Source of the DNA: Flavobacteriales bacterium
Lineage (GTDB): Bacteria; Bacteroidota; Bacteroidia; Flavobacteriales_D; Parvicellaceae
Direction: 5' to 3'
Length of the DNA: 37,266 nt
NCBI GenBank assembly: GCA_029243225.1
Contig: JAQWSL010000032.1
Location: 1-37,266, forward strand
Made by a program: the position numbers and the translations under genes. Within the stretch, counting starts at the first letter, position 1, and the number at the start of each line of letters is the position of its first letter. This document shows positions 18,301-26,130 of the stretch, in pieces. A model generated the notes under the pieces. It saw nothing but the letters and a program-made list of their open reading frames with translations. It was not told the DNA's origin and ran no database searches.

Positions 18301-18679
18301 AAAACAAATAAGAGAGCTTTCTCAGTCACAAAGTGAAGATGGGTCAAAAGCTGGTAACGGGTTAAAAAAAATAATTAAAGCGCTAGAAAAAGTTGAAGAT
18401 GATATTATTAACAACAACATTAATCTTGAAACACTTGAAAGACAAAAAGATATAATATCTAAAATGCTTGAGCACGACAAAGCTTCTAGAGAGCAAGAAA
18501 AAGAAAATAAAAGACAATCTAATGAAATAAAAGAGCATGAATTTAGTAACCCTAATCAATTTCTTGAGTATAAAAGGAAAAAGGAAAAGGAATTAGAATT
18601 GCTTAAATCAATTCCCCCATCCTTAAGGCCTTATTACAAAGATAAGGTTAATGAGTATTTTAACACTTTACAAGATTAA
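15377..18679 (+). CDS. DUF4175-family membrane-anchored coiled-coil protein
   Basis: A 1100-residue protein of a family usual in Bacteroidota and of unknown role. Hydrophobic segments lie at about 26-46, 56-78 and 155-176. A beta-rich, presumably extracytoplasmic region (about 190-480) has the YVDYPSYTKFPSDTF and YYFEIWDNDGVNGPKKSKS style of the family. About 495-770 is Lys/Glu-rich coiled coil. Near 915-960 are a Met/Lys helix (MEKMMEKMKKQLSEMKKMMG) and a GEKP repeat, then another helix. The ATG at 15377 gives an N-terminal amphipathic helix before TM1. It is one base ahead of the ATPase gene and shares an operon with ybeY and mnmG. It may scaffold something at the envelope; nothing more can be said. 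Confidence 0.85.
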   Translation: MNSFDSLILKLDNFIRKYYKNQLIKGGFYFGFLILSFFLTFTLLEYFGNFNTIGRGFLFFSFLLVGLSLLVYYIISPLLKIYRLGSLITHEKAAEIIGLHFPDIQDKIINTLQLNSLKNQDSISLLNASIQKRSDAFNKVSFNNAINLKENVKHLKPLFLVFLVFILLSFIDRSIIFSSANRIIHYSTKETNSLPFSVELVNSSLRVLEQEDCLVQFLVKGKRIPNVLAINYDGKSFTLNKKTDTTFEYVFKTVTRKIAFSVVHNKEVLNDFSLSVIPKPKINSFYVYVDYPSYTKFPSDTFKNIGNINAPEGSMIKWSFDTQNVDSINAVFKDTSYSFSLQNKQAFIKQLYRSQDYSIVLWNNQSEFKDTSLFYANMKKDLAPKISVQQNVDSTNLYLRYFNGETYDDYGFSALYFCYQDAASNNIIKNSLPVNKETSKHSFYHFFNLLDLGLNPGEQTTYYFEIWDNDGVNGPKKSKSKPTVFISPTLQQQSENSKEKNSQFKAGLEENISEALKLKNELKDIKNDLLNKKNPDWQDQNRIENFLKSQNELKENIEKLVNENSTEKSNEIAEKQEQLNKLFEDLMSDEMKKLYDELQKLLSEMNKDKLLDKLEDIEMSQEDLLKEMDRSLEQFKQLEMDQKLESLKKQLETLSKKQKTLSEKTKDKNETPFNLNKEQEKIKEDFNFLNSEMDDLEKLNEELENKKNLPSFEKEEKEINEEIEKSQESLENKKNKKASESQKNASEKMKALADKLGALQMKMQSESQEMDMKSLRQLLENLISFSFDQELVLNDLKSLNPKDPKYVKVGQLQQKLDEDVKLIEDSLLALSKRVPQLGPHINSEVSKIKRNLGKTLKNITERKTAVANANQQYVMTSINNLALLLDDVLKQLQKSLPGTGQCNKPGGNGKSSAADMEKMMEKMKKQLSEMKKMMGEKKGKGEKPGEKPGEKPGSKPGGSSSEGLAKLAAQQAALKKQIRELSQSQSEDGSKAGNGLKKIIKALEKVEDDIINNNINLETLERQKDIISKMLEHDKASREQEKENKRQSNEIKEHEFSNPNQFLEYKRKKEKELELLKSIPPSLRPYYKDKVNEYFNTLQD
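18197..18244 (+). repeat. Four 12-bp tandem repeats encoding GEKP/GSKP
   Basis: Units GGAGAAAAGCCG, GGAGAGAAACCG, GGAGAAAAACCA and GGTTCAAAGCCG encode GEKP-GEKP-GEKP-GSKP at about residues 941-956 of the DUF4175 protein. The block is more GC-rich than its surroundings. The unit is in frame, so copy number can change without breaking the gene, giving a linker of variable length. Confidence 0.85.
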
Positions 18680-18680
18680 T

Positions 18681-19106
18681 ATGGAAATAGAATTACCACC
18701 TGTTATGCAGAAAATAAAATTTCCCTCTCAAGCAAACAACATAAGATTAGTTGAAAAGCTCGTTGATGATGTTTGTGCCGAAATTGGAGTTAATGAAGAC
18801 AAGTATGGTAACATACTAATTGCTTTAACCGAAGCGGTAAACAATGCCATTCATCACGGAAACCGCTTAGACCCAAAAAAACTAACAACGATACATTGTC
18901 AACAAAAAAATGAAAAACTTACTTTTTTAATAAAAGATGAGGGTTTAGGATTTGATTATGAAAACTTACCAGACCCAACAGATCCCAAGAACATTGAAAA
19001 GCCTGATGGAAGAGGAATCTATTTAATGAAACACCTTTCGGACAGCATTTCATTTGAAGACAATGGAAGTAGTATTGAGCTTTCATTTGAATTGTCAGCC
19101 AACTAA
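18681..19106 (+). CDS. RsbW-like ATP-binding protein (anti-sigma/serine kinase HATPase fold)
   Basis: A 141-residue stand-alone GHKL ATPase. Its N box is ALTEAVNNAIHHGN (about 55-68), the G1 box DEGLGFDYENLP (about 88-99) and the G2 box DGRGIYLMKHLSD. These are the features of RsbW/SpoIIAB serine kinases that bind anti-sigma antagonists. A frame start at 18651 overlaps the preceding gene; ATG 18681, one base after the DUF4175 stop, gives the normal N-terminus MEIELPPVMQKIKFPS. No RsbV-like antagonist, PP2C phosphatase or sigma factor is encoded nearby. Its operon position between a DUF4175 protein and ybeY is conserved in Bacteroidota, so a link to the membrane protein is plausible but unproven. 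Confidence 0.88.
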   Translation: MEIELPPVMQKIKFPSQANNIRLVEKLVDDVCAEIGVNEDKYGNILIALTEAVNNAIHHGNRLDPKKLTTIHCQQKNEKLTFLIKDEGLGFDYENLPDPTDPKNIEKPDGRGIYLMKHLSDSISFEDNGSSIELSFELSAN

Positions 19107-19123
19107 TTTCTAGCTACGTTTTA

Positions 19124-19546
19124 ATGTCTATTTATTTTCACAATGAAGATAGCCCCTATGTTTTGTCAGGAAAAACAAAAATAAAGTCCTGGTTAAAAAG
19201 CACTATTGAGCATTACAAAAAGTCAATTGGAACAATTAATATTGTTTTTTGTAGTGACCAACACCTTTTAGTCATTAATAAAGAATATTTAAACCACGAT
19301 TATTACACGGACATTATAACTTTTAATTTTTGTGAGAATAAAACAATTTCTGGAGATTTATTTATTTCTATAGACCGAATAAAGGACAATTCAAAAAAAA
19401 ACAAATTACTTTTTGTTAATGAATTACATCGGGTTATTATCCATGGTGTATTACATTTGTGCGGTTTTAACGATAAAACAAACGAGGAAAAAAAAGAAAT
19501 ACGGCAATTAGAAAATTATTTTTTAAATCAAATTAAACACCTATAA
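19124..19546 (+). CDS. ybeY: Endoribonuclease YbeY (rRNA maturation factor)
   Basis: A 140-residue metalloprotein acting in 16S rRNA 3' end maturation and ribosome quality control. ITFNF and ISGDLFISIDRI are family signatures. The metal-binding motif is HGVLHLCGFNDKTNEE, where the third His of the canonical HGxLHLxGYDH is an Asp. This GFND/GYKD form is usual in Bacteroidota proteins of this family, so activity is still likely. It starts 17 bases after the ATPase gene and is followed by parS and mnmG. Confidence 0.93.
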   Translation: MSIYFHNEDSPYVLSGKTKIKSWLKSTIEHYKKSIGTINIVFCSDQHLLVINKEYLNHDYYTDIITFNFCENKTISGDLFISIDRIKDNSKKNKLLFVNELHRVIIHGVLHLCGFNDKTNEEKKEIRQLENYFLNQIKHL

Positions 19547-19570
19547 TGTTGATTATGAGTTATTTATGTG

Positions 19571-19586
19571 TGTTTCACGTGAAACA
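19571..19586. promoter_or_regulatory. parS chromosome-partitioning site 1
   Basis: TGTTTCACGTGAAACA is a perfect 16-bp match to the palindromic ParB/Spo0J binding site parS. Its last base is the A of the mnmG ATG at 19586. ParB loads here, spreads and recruits SMC; parS sites cluster near the replication origin. The ParA and ParB genes are outside the window. Confidence 0.93.
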
Positions 19587-21463
19587 TGAGTATGCTTAAG
19601 GAGTATGATATTATTGTTGTTGGGGGCGGGCATGCTGGAAACGAAGCTGCTGCTGCTGCTGCTAACCTTGGGTCAAAAGTGTTGCTAATAACCATGAACA
19701 TGGAAACAATAGGCCAAATGAGTTGTAATCCAGCAATTGGAGGAATAGCAAAAGGCCAAATAGTTAGGGAAATTGATGCTTTAGGAGGTAAAACAGGAAT
19801 TGTAACTGATAAAAGCTCCATACAATTTAAAATGCTCAACCTTTCTAAAGGCCCCGCCATGTGGAGTCCTCGAGCCCAATGCGACAGAATGCTTTTTAGT
19901 TCAACATGGAGGCTTACTCTTGAGCAGAATAAAAACGTTGATTTCTGGCAAGATTTAGTTGTTGGCTTATTAGTAAAAAGAAGCGCTGTTTACGGTGTTA
20001 AGACGGCTATGGGTATTGACATAAGATCAAAATGTGTAATACTAAATAGTGGAACATTTTTGAATGGAACTATTCATTTGGGAGAGAAAAAATTTGGGGG
20101 GGGCAGGATGGGAGAAAAAGCTGCACATGGTATAACTGAGCAATTAATTGATTTAGGGTTCGAATCTGGAAGAATGAAAACAGGCACACCGCCAAGAGTC
20201 GATGGCAGAAGTATCAATTTTAAATTAATGGAGGAGCAGCCAGGAGATGAGGGCCCAGAAAAGTTTTCGTTTTCAACTGATAAGTCAACATTAAAAGATC
20301 AAAAAAGCTGCTACATCACCTACACAAATGAAAACACACACGAAATACTCAAAACAGGCTTTGATAGAAGCCCGATGTTTAATGGCGCTATTCAATCAAT
20401 TGGGCCAAGATATTGCCCATCAATTGAAGATAAAATTTCACGCTTTAGCCACAGACCTAGACATCAAATTTTTGCCGAACCTGAAGGGTGGAACACTATT
20501 GAGTATTACATAAACGGCTTTTCTAGTAGCTTACCTGAAGACATACAGCTTAAAGGTTTAAATAGTATTCCAGGATTTGAAAAAGCAAAAATGTTTAGAC
20601 CTGGTTATGCTGTAGAATATGATTTTTTTCAACCCACTCAACTAAAACACACTCTTGAAACCAAAACCATTTCAAACTTATTTTTTAGTGGCCAAATAAA
20701 CGGAACCACAGGATATGAAGAGGCGGCAGGGCAAGGGTTAATGGCGGGAATTAATGCTCATTTAAAAACAAGGGAAAAAGATCCGTTTATTTTAAATAGG
20801 GACGATGCGTATATAGGTGTATTAATAGATGATTTGATTACAAAAGGAACAAAAGAGCCATATAGAATGTTTACTTCTAGGGCTGAATATAGAATACTCT
20901 TGAGGCAAGATAATGCAGATATACGACTTACTAGTAAGGCATATAACTTAGGTTTAGCAACAGAAAAAATGATTAGGCGTGTTGAGCTAAAGAAAGAAAA
21001 GACTACGAAACTTATTAACTTTTTAAAGAAAACCTCTACATCTCCTAAAGAAATAAATAAAACGCTGAGTAGCAAAAACTCAACTGAGATAAAACAGAAA
21101 ATGAAAATTGACAAGGTTCTTTCAAGGCCTAAAATAACAATCTCTGATTTCACTGCAACAAATAAAGCTTTAAATGAATATGTGATACGCGAAAAAATGG
21201 AGAAAGATGTTCAAGAACAAGCCGAAATAGAAATAAAATATACTGGATATATCTCTAGGGAAAAAGATGTAGCAGAAAAAATTAAGAGATTAGAGTCTGT
21301 AAAAATACCAAAAGACATAGATTTTTCAAAGTTCTCTTCGTTGTCAAATGAATCTAAAGAAAAATTAACTAAAATTAAACCCTCAAGCTTAGGACAAGCA
21401 TCGAGAATAAGCGGAATAAAACCATCCGATATTAGTGTGTTGATGGTATATTTAGGCAGATAA
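19586..21463 (+). CDS. mnmG: tRNA uridine-5-carboxymethylaminomethyl modification enzyme MnmG
   Basis: A 625-residue FAD enzyme (also GidA) that with MnmE makes the 5-carboxymethylaminomethyl group on U34 of several tRNAs. The FAD motif [16 protein letters not shown] is at about 11-26 and [26 protein letters not shown] at about 43-68. [14 protein letters not shown], the [18 protein letters not shown] motif and the C-terminal [19 protein letters not shown] are all intact. Length is normal (E. coli 629). Translation may begin at ATG 19586 or ATG 19592. The gene is bounded by two parS sites. Eight consecutive G at 20096-20103 encode part of FGGGRMGE. MnmE is not in the window. Confidence 0.97.
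   Translation: MSMLKEYDIIVVGGGHAGNEAAAAAANLGSKVLLITMNMETIGQMSCNPAIGGIAKGQIVREIDALGGKTGIVTDKSSIQFKMLNLSKGPAMWSPRAQCDRMLFSSTWRLTLEQNKNVDFWQDLVVGLLVKRSAVYGVKTAMGIDIRSKCVILNSGTFLNGTIHLGEKKFGGGRMGEKAAHGITEQLIDLGFESGRMKTGTPPRVDGRSINFKLMEEQPGDEGPEKFSFSTDKSTLKDQKSCYITYTNENTHEILKTGFDRSPMFNGAIQSIGPRYCPSIEDKISRFSHRPRHQIFAEPEGWNTIEYYINGFSSSLPEDIQLKGLNSIPGFEKAKMFRPGYAVEYDFFQPTQLKHTLETKTISNLFFSGQINGTTGYEEAAGQGLMAGINAHLKTREKDPFILNRDDAYIGVLIDDLITKGTKEPYRMFTSRAEYRILLRQDNADIRLTSKAYNLGLATEKMIRRVELKKEKTTKLINFLKKTSTSPKEINKTLSSKNSTEIKQKMKIDKVLSRPKITISDFTATNKALNEYVIREKMEKDVQEQAEIEIKYTGYISREKDVAEKIKRLESVKIPKDIDFSKFSSLSNESKEKLTKIKPSSLGQASRISGIKPSDISVLMVYLGR
20096..20103 (+). repeat. Eight-G homopolymer inside mnmG
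   Basis: The run is in frame with the intact gene and encodes the Gly-rich FGGGRMG near residue 171. It is notable in DNA this poor in G and C. A single-base slip would truncate MnmG. Confidence 0.8.
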
Positions 21464-22357
21464 ATGTTTCACGTGAAACACGAATTAATTAATATAAAAT
21501 ATTGCCCAATATGTGAAAGCGAAGAAAGCACACTCTTTTTATCGGTAAAAGATCACAATGTAAGCGCTGATGTGTTTAAAATTTGCAAGTGCGTTTCTTG
21601 TGGTTTTGTATACACAAACCCAAGGCCATCCTTAGATACTATTGGAGATTATTATAAAAGTGAAGATTACATCTCACATTCTGGAACAAAGAAAGGCTTG
21701 GTTAATTCAGTTTATCATTTAGTTAGAAACTACCAAATAGGAAGAAAAGAAGCCCTTATTTCATCACTAGCTAAAGAAAAAACAATTTTAGATGTCGGCT
21801 GTGGCACTGGTGAGTTTCTTTCCTTTTGTGAAACTAAAAATTGGGTTGTTTCAGGAACAGAGCCAGACAAAAACGCTAGAAAAATAAATCCACTAAAGGA
21901 ATCTGTTTTTGAAAGCATCTACTCTAGTGAGTTAAAAAACAAAACTTTCAAGGTTATTACAATGTGGCATGTTTTAGAGCATGTTTATAACTTAAAAGAT
22001 GACATTGTAAGGCTTAAAAACCTTCTTGATTCTAACGGACATATAATTGTAGCCGTGCCTAACCATGAATCTTTTGATGCAAAAAATTATGGGGAAAATT
22101 GGGCGGCATACGATGTCCCTATTCACCTTTATCATTTTAGAAAAAAAGACATTAAATCCTTATTTTCAAAACTTGGATTTACTTTAAAGAGTATTAAACC
22201 TTTAATTTTTGATTCTTATTATATAAGCTTGCTTAGCGAACAAAAAAAGGGTGGAAATAAGTTTGCTGCAATTAAAAACGGTCTTATTTCAAATATTAAA
22301 GCTAAAAAAAACAAAAACTACTCAAGTCTTATTTATATTCTTCAAAAAAACGAATAA
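21464..22357 (+). CDS. Class I SAM-dependent methyltransferase with N-terminal zinc finger
   Basis: A 297-residue protein. The N-terminus has a four-Cys zinc site, C14-x2-C17 and C43-x2-C46 (CPICESEE, CVSCGFVYTNPRPS). SAM-binding motif I is ILDVGCGTGEF at about 108-118 and GTEPDKNARK is the motif II acid. MWHVLEHVYNLKDDI and VAVPNHESFDAKNYGENWAAYDVPIHLYHF belong to the Methyltransf_23 type. The C-terminus is Lys-rich. The substrate is unknown; such enzymes are often linked to surface sugar or lipid methylation. The ATG follows the mnmG TAA with no gap, and its first codons are formed by parS site 2, giving MFHVKH. Confidence 0.88.
   Translation: MFHVKHELINIKYCPICESEESTLFLSVKDHNVSADVFKICKCVSCGFVYTNPRPSLDTIGDYYKSEDYISHSGTKKGLVNSVYHLVRNYQIGRKEALISSLAKEKTILDVGCGTGEFLSFCETKNWVVSGTEPDKNARKINPLKESVFESIYSSELKNKTFKVITMWHVLEHVYNLKDDIVRLKNLLDSNGHIIVAVPNHESFDAKNYGENWAAYDVPIHLYHFRKKDIKSLFSKLGFTLKSIKPLIFDSYYISLLSEQKKGGNKFAAIKNGLISNIKAKKNKNYSSLIYILQKNE
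21465..21480. promoter_or_regulatory. parS chromosome-partitioning site 2
   Basis: A second perfect TGTTTCACGTGAAACA, 1894 bp from the first. It lies inside the start of the methyltransferase gene and encodes, with the preceding A, the residues MFHVKH. Two exact 16-mers this close strongly support a real partition locus. Confidence 0.93.
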
Positions 22358-22413
22358 GCGCTGTTTTAAAGGCGGTTTTAGTGTTGAATAAAGGGTTGAC
22401 ACTAATTTTACCC

Positions 22414-22449
22414 AAAACCTTCTTAAAAGTGAAAAGAATTGGTTTTTTT
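22414..22449. terminator. Possible bidirectional terminator between convergent operons
   Basis: AAAACC plus TTCTT (22414-22424) pairs with AAGAA and GGTTTT (22434-22446), with a two-T bulge and a nine-base loop. A run of seven T closes the + side, and A's flank the other arm, so it may serve the methyltransferase transcript and the gpsA transcript. A weaker stem TTAGTGT/ACACTAA lies at 22378-22405. Confidence 0.4.
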
Positions 22450-22462
22450 AACGCGCTGAAAA

Positions 22463-23461
22463 TCAAGACATTACACTAGAAAGTTTGTTGAAAACAGTTT
22501 TTGGGGACTTAGAGCAATGTAAAACTTGGTATACTGCATTAGCAATTGGTGCATTAATGATGTTTTTCTTATTAAGCTCTTGAATACACTTAGACGCATA
22601 GTAGCCCTCGGCTATCATATTCATTTGGCCTTTAGCGGCCGAAACAGAATATCCTCTGCCAATTAAATTTCCAAAACGCCTGTTTCTGCTATGTAGAGAA
22701 TATGAAGTTACAAGAAGATCACCCAAATACTCAGTTGAATTGACCGCTCTATTAGAAGGGTAAATCTCAGTTAAAAATATCTCTAGTTCCTTAATGCAGT
22801 TTGAAATAAGAACAGAAATAAAATTATCACCATAACCAAGACCGTGAGCAATGCCAGCAGATATTGCGTAAACATTTTTTAACACTGAAGAAAGCTCAAT
22901 TCCCAGCATATCAGCACTTGCTTGTGTTTTTATAAATTTTGTATTAAATAAATTTGACAAAACTGTTGCAGTTTCAATGTTTTCACAAGCAAAGGTTAAA
23001 AAACTAAGCTTCTCCATAGCAACTTCTTCTGCGTGACAAGGCCCAGAAATTACGGCAACAGAATCTAACTTAAGGTTAAACTCCTCTTTAAAATAAATAG
23101 CGGGCAAAAGGTTTAATTGGGGAATAATTCCCTTGGTCGCTGAAACTAAAATTTTACCTTCTAGTGCTTTTTTTTCAATATTTAAGAAAGTATCATAAAT
23201 AAATTCTGACGGTATTGCTATTATTAAAATGTCTGAAAAATTAATAATTTCCTCAAGCGAATTAGTAAATAATATCTTATCTGAATTAATCTTTGCAGAA
23301 CTAATGTATTTAGGGTTATGCTTATTTTCTTTTATAAAGAGTGCTTGTTCTTTAGATCTAAGCCACCAAGATAGTGGTGCTTTTTTTTCTTGTAAAATTT
23401 TAACTATCGCTGTTGCCCAACTACCTCCACCTACTACACCAATGCTTAAATTATTTTTCAA
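22463..23461 (-). CDS. gpsA: Glycerol-3-phosphate dehydrogenase [NAD(P)+]
   Basis: A 332-residue enzyme that makes sn-glycerol-3-phosphate from dihydroxyacetone phosphate for phospholipid synthesis. The dinucleotide motif GVVGGGSWATAI is at about 8-19, VISGPCHAEEVAMEKLSF is the central motif, and ELSSVLKNVYAISAGIAHGLGYGDN holds the catalytic Lys. The length is normal. The start is TTG at 23461, or possibly the ATT just upstream; there is no in-frame ATG before the Rossmann strand. It overlaps the idi stop by 11 bases, suggesting translational coupling and a low, coupled initiation rate. It is the last gene of the rpiB operon. Confidence 0.95.
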   Translation of the reverse strand: MKNNLSIGVVGGGSWATAIVKILQEKKAPLSWWLRSKEQALFIKENKHNPKYISSAKINSDKILFTNSLEEIINFSDILIIAIPSEFIYDTFLNIEKKALEGKILVSATKGIIPQLNLLPAIYFKEEFNLKLDSVAVISGPCHAEEVAMEKLSFLTFACENIETATVLSNLFNTKFIKTQASADMLGIELSSVLKNVYAISAGIAHGLGYGDNFISVLISNCIKELEIFLTEIYPSNRAVNSTEYLGDLLVTSYSLHSRNRRFGNLIGRGYSVSAAKGQMNMIAEGYYASKCIQELNKKNIINAPIANAVYQVLHCSKSPKTVFNKLSSVMS

Positions 23462-23984
23462 AATATTTGGTTTTAATAATGTGTTGAGACACTTTGTTTA
23501 AACATATTTTTAACCACTCTGTATAAATATCAGGGTTGTCATTAACATCTATAAGAAGGTCTTGAAAATTAATGTATTTACAGGATGCCACCTCTTCTTT
23601 ATTAATCTGAGGAAGGTCGTCTGATCTCCCTATAAAAACCCAATCTAATTCATGTTCAATTAAATCCTGGTCTAGATGAGCTTTATATATGAAGCTAAAG
23701 GCTTTTTCAAGCGCAACACTCATGCCCATTTCCTCAATTAACCTTCTGTTAGCTGCATCAATAAACTTTTCTTGTTTTCTTGGATGACTGCAACAAGTAT
23801 TGGTCCAAAGGCCGCCTGAATGATATTTACTAAATGCTCTTTGTTGTAACAACAGCTCGTTGTTTGTGTTGAATATAAAAATAGAAAAAGCTCTATGAAG
23901 AAGCCCTTTTTCGTGTGCCTCCATTTTTTCCATATAACCAACTACGTTGTTCTTTTGATCAACTAAAACTACCTCTTCCATCAT
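23451..23984 (-). CDS. idi: Isopentenyl-diphosphate delta-isomerase type 1
   Basis: A 177-residue Nudix-fold enzyme that interconverts isopentenyl and dimethylallyl diphosphate in isoprenoid synthesis. The catalytic Cys is in GLWTNTCCSHPR (C65 aligns with Cys67 of E. coli), and HELDWVFIG holds the catalytic acid. The Nudix-like stretch AANRRLIEEMGM is present. Two adjacent ATGs (23984, 23981) can start it. It begins one base before the stop of the M28 peptidase gene and overlaps gpsA. Confidence 0.95.
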   Translation of the reverse strand: MMEEVVLVDQKNNVVGYMEKMEAHEKGLLHRAFSIFIFNTNNELLLQQRAFSKYHSGGLWTNTCCSHPRKQEKFIDAANRRLIEEMGMSVALEKAFSFIYKAHLDQDLIEHELDWVFIGRSDDLPQINKEEVASCKYINFQDLLIDVNDNPDIYTEWLKICLNKVSQHIIKTKYFEK

Positions 23985-25457
23985 TTATTTAATTCTGCTC
24001 TCTCTATTAACCAACTCCCAAGCTGTAAAAAAAACATATTTTGCCGTCTTGTGAAGTTTATCAAAATTAATTTTCTCTATATCATCCGTTGGTTTATGAT
24101 AATCGCGATGAATACCACTAAAATAAAAAATAACAGGAATGTCGTTTTTTGCAAAATTATAATGGTCTGATCTATAATAAAAATTATTTGGATCATCATC
24201 AGAATTAAATGTATAATCTAAATCAATACCAATGAATTTGTCGTTTACCATTTCATTAATATTGTGTAGTTCTTTACTGATTTTGTTTGAACCAATTAAG
24301 TATATATAATTAATGTCTGTGTGAACAGTGTCTATCCTGCCAACCATGTCAATGTTTAAGTCTGCTATTGTGTTTTTCAACGGAAAAACAGGGTTGTCGG
24401 TATAATATCGAGAACCAAAAAGCCCCTTTTCTTCTCCAGAAACGGCAAGAAACAGAATGCTTCTTTTGTTTGTAAAACCATTTTTCTTTGCTTCAATGAA
24501 CGCTTTGGCAATTGACATTAAACTTACAGTGCCTGAACCATCATCATCGGCTCCGTTACATATTTCACCATTGTCATAACCTATATGATCATAATGTGCA
24601 GAAATGACAAGAACTTCTTCTTTATTTTCGTCCCCCTCAATATAGCCTAAAACATTTTCTGCATCAGCTAAATAATTAATATCTACCTTAAAGCTAACCT
24701 TGTTTGCAACCTTAAAAAAATCAGTAAAAACCTGTTGAGAAATACAAAAATTTGGTATCATGTTGCTTTGTGCTAATACATCTTTATGCATTTTCATTTG
24801 TGGGTTTAATAAAAATGGCGCTATTCTTTCAATTGAGGAAGAATAATCCTGCTTTATTGTTATTACCGCTAGCGCTCCCTTTTCAGTGGCTAATTTTTGT
24901 TTTTTTCTCCAGCTTTGCCAGCTATTAGACACTGTGGAAGATTCTGGCAAACCCTCATTAATAATCACAACTTTATTTTTTACATCAAGGTTTAAGTAAT
25001 CGTTGTAATCCCCATCAATGATTCCATAACCCACACTTACAACATTAACATCGCTAAAAGAGGTGTCTTTAGTGTTGCCAAATAAATAAAAATCCTTAAT
25101 AATATCTAATGTGTCGTTGTCAACAACAAGAGTTGCTCTTTTAAAATCAGAAATTCCAATATTAAATTTTTGAAAATAATTAGTAGAAGGAGGGGAGGGG
25201 ATGTTGTTGCTTATAAAAAAGTTTTTTATAAAGTGTGCAGCTTTTTTTTGTCCGGGTTTTGTTGTTTCTCTTCCTTCTAAAGAGTCTGCAGACAAAACAC
25301 TAAGGTTATTAAAAAGATCTTCTTTAGTTATAAAACTTGCATACTCTTTTGATTTATTATGGTCTGCTTCTAAAAAAACTGGTTTAGCTTTTCTAAACAA
25401 GGAACATCCACAACAGAAAATTATTACTCCTGAAATTAAACCTATTTTATTAAACAC
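23985..25457 (-). CDS. M28-family zinc metallopeptidase, predicted lipoprotein
   Basis: A 490-residue exported peptidase. Residues 1-18 are a lipoprotein signal (GVIIFCCGC, C18). An insert of the PA-domain type occupies about 120-260, and the catalytic domain begins near 275. Zinc and catalytic residues are visible in ISAHYDHIGYD (near 286), NGADDDGSGT, AVSGEEKGLFGSRYY, NIDMVGR and the final His in IHRDYHKPTDDIEKINF. It probably degrades peptides at the cell surface or periplasm as an aminopeptidase; specificity is unknown. The start is GTG at 25457, overlapping the rpiB stop, with no better ATG for the signal peptide. The gene sits in the rpiB-idi-gpsA operon. Confidence 0.93.
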   Translation of the reverse strand: MFNKIGLISGVIIFCCGCSLFRKAKPVFLEADHNKSKEYASFITKEDLFNNLSVLSADSLEGRETTKPGQKKAAHFIKNFFISNNIPSPPSTNYFQKFNIGISDFKRATLVVDNDTLDIIKDFYLFGNTKDTSFSDVNVVSVGYGIIDGDYNDYLNLDVKNKVVIINEGLPESSTVSNSWQSWRKKQKLATEKGALAVITIKQDYSSSIERIAPFLLNPQMKMHKDVLAQSNMIPNFCISQQVFTDFFKVANKVSFKVDINYLADAENVLGYIEGDENKEEVLVISAHYDHIGYDNGEICNGADDDGSGTVSLMSIAKAFIEAKKNGFTNKRSILFLAVSGEEKGLFGSRYYTDNPVFPLKNTIADLNIDMVGRIDTVHTDINYIYLIGSNKISKELHNINEMVNDKFIGIDLDYTFNSDDDPNNFYYRSDHYNFAKNDIPVIFYFSGIHRDYHKPTDDIEKINFDKLHKTAKYVFFTAWELVNRESRIK

Positions 25458-25878
25458 AATTTATTTTATTTACTCTTCTTAAGTGTCTTCCCCCTTCAAA
25501 ATCAGTATTTATAAACGCTTCAATAATATCAATCGCTTCATTTTCTGTAATAAATCTTGCTGGTAGCGAAACTACGTTAGCATCATTGTGTTGTTTAGCT
25601 AGGATTGCAATCTCTTTATTCCAACAAACAGCAGCTCTAATGTTCTTGTGTTTGTTTGCGGCCATGCTGATTCCATTTGCGCTTCCACAAATTAAAACAC
25701 CCATTGAAACATCATTGTCTAGTAAATTGTTTACAAGCTTGTGTGCAAAATCAGGGTAATCTACGCTTTCTTCTGAGTGTGGCCCTAAATCATTAACTTC
25801 ATGAGATTTTAATAAAAAATTAACTACTCGTTTTTTTAATTTAAACCCTGCATGATCCGAACTAATGTTGATTTTCAT
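25450..25878 (-). CDS. rpiB: Ribose-5-phosphate isomerase B
   Basis: A 142-residue RpiB/LacAB-family isomerase interconverting ribose 5-phosphate and ribulose 5-phosphate. SSDHAGF (residues 6-12) and GVLICGSANGISMAANK with C64 are the active-site features. The C-terminal FEGGRHLRRVNKI is the usual phosphate-binding signature. It begins at ATG 25878 and overlaps the next gene start by eight bases. It heads the leftward operon; a -7-like box lies 22 bases upstream. Confidence 0.95.
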   Translation of the reverse strand: MKINISSDHAGFKLKKRVVNFLLKSHEVNDLGPHSEESVDYPDFAHKLVNNLLDNDVSMGVLICGSANGISMAANKHKNIRAAVCWNKEIAILAKQHNDANVVSLPARFITENEAIDIIEAFINTDFEGGRHLRRVNKINCV

Positions 25879-25900
25879 GTCTATTTTATTAACTATTAAG

Positions 25901-25908
25901 CAAAAATA
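25901..25908 (-). promoter_or_regulatory. Possible -7 promoter box for the rpiB operon
   Basis: TATTTTTG on the minus strand fits TAnnTTTG, 22 bases before the rpiB ATG. No matching -33 TTG was found. Confidence 0.3.
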
Positions 25909-26130
25909 AACTTTAATATGTTGTTAGTTATTTTTTATAATACTTTTTGTTTTTTTCAGTTATTTAAATAAGCAATTTTATTATTATATAAAGCCCTTTT
26001 TATTTATTATTACTTTTAAGCAACATACTCACAAATTATTAACCAAAAAAATGATTATATCTAAAACAAGTTATTCACTTTTCATACAATTAATATAGTT
26101 TTTTATACTTGTTTATAACTCACTAAAAAC

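Noticed and set aside
18009-18347. Minus-strand frame of 112 codons
   Set aside because: Antisense shadow of the Lys/Glu-rich and GEKP part of the DUF4175 gene; Phe/Ser/Pro-rich composition is the complement of that coding.
19564-19860. Minus-strand frame of 98 codons ending MFHVKHT on its own strand
   Set aside because: The MFHVKH ending only reflects the palindromic parS site; the rest is antisense to mnmG.
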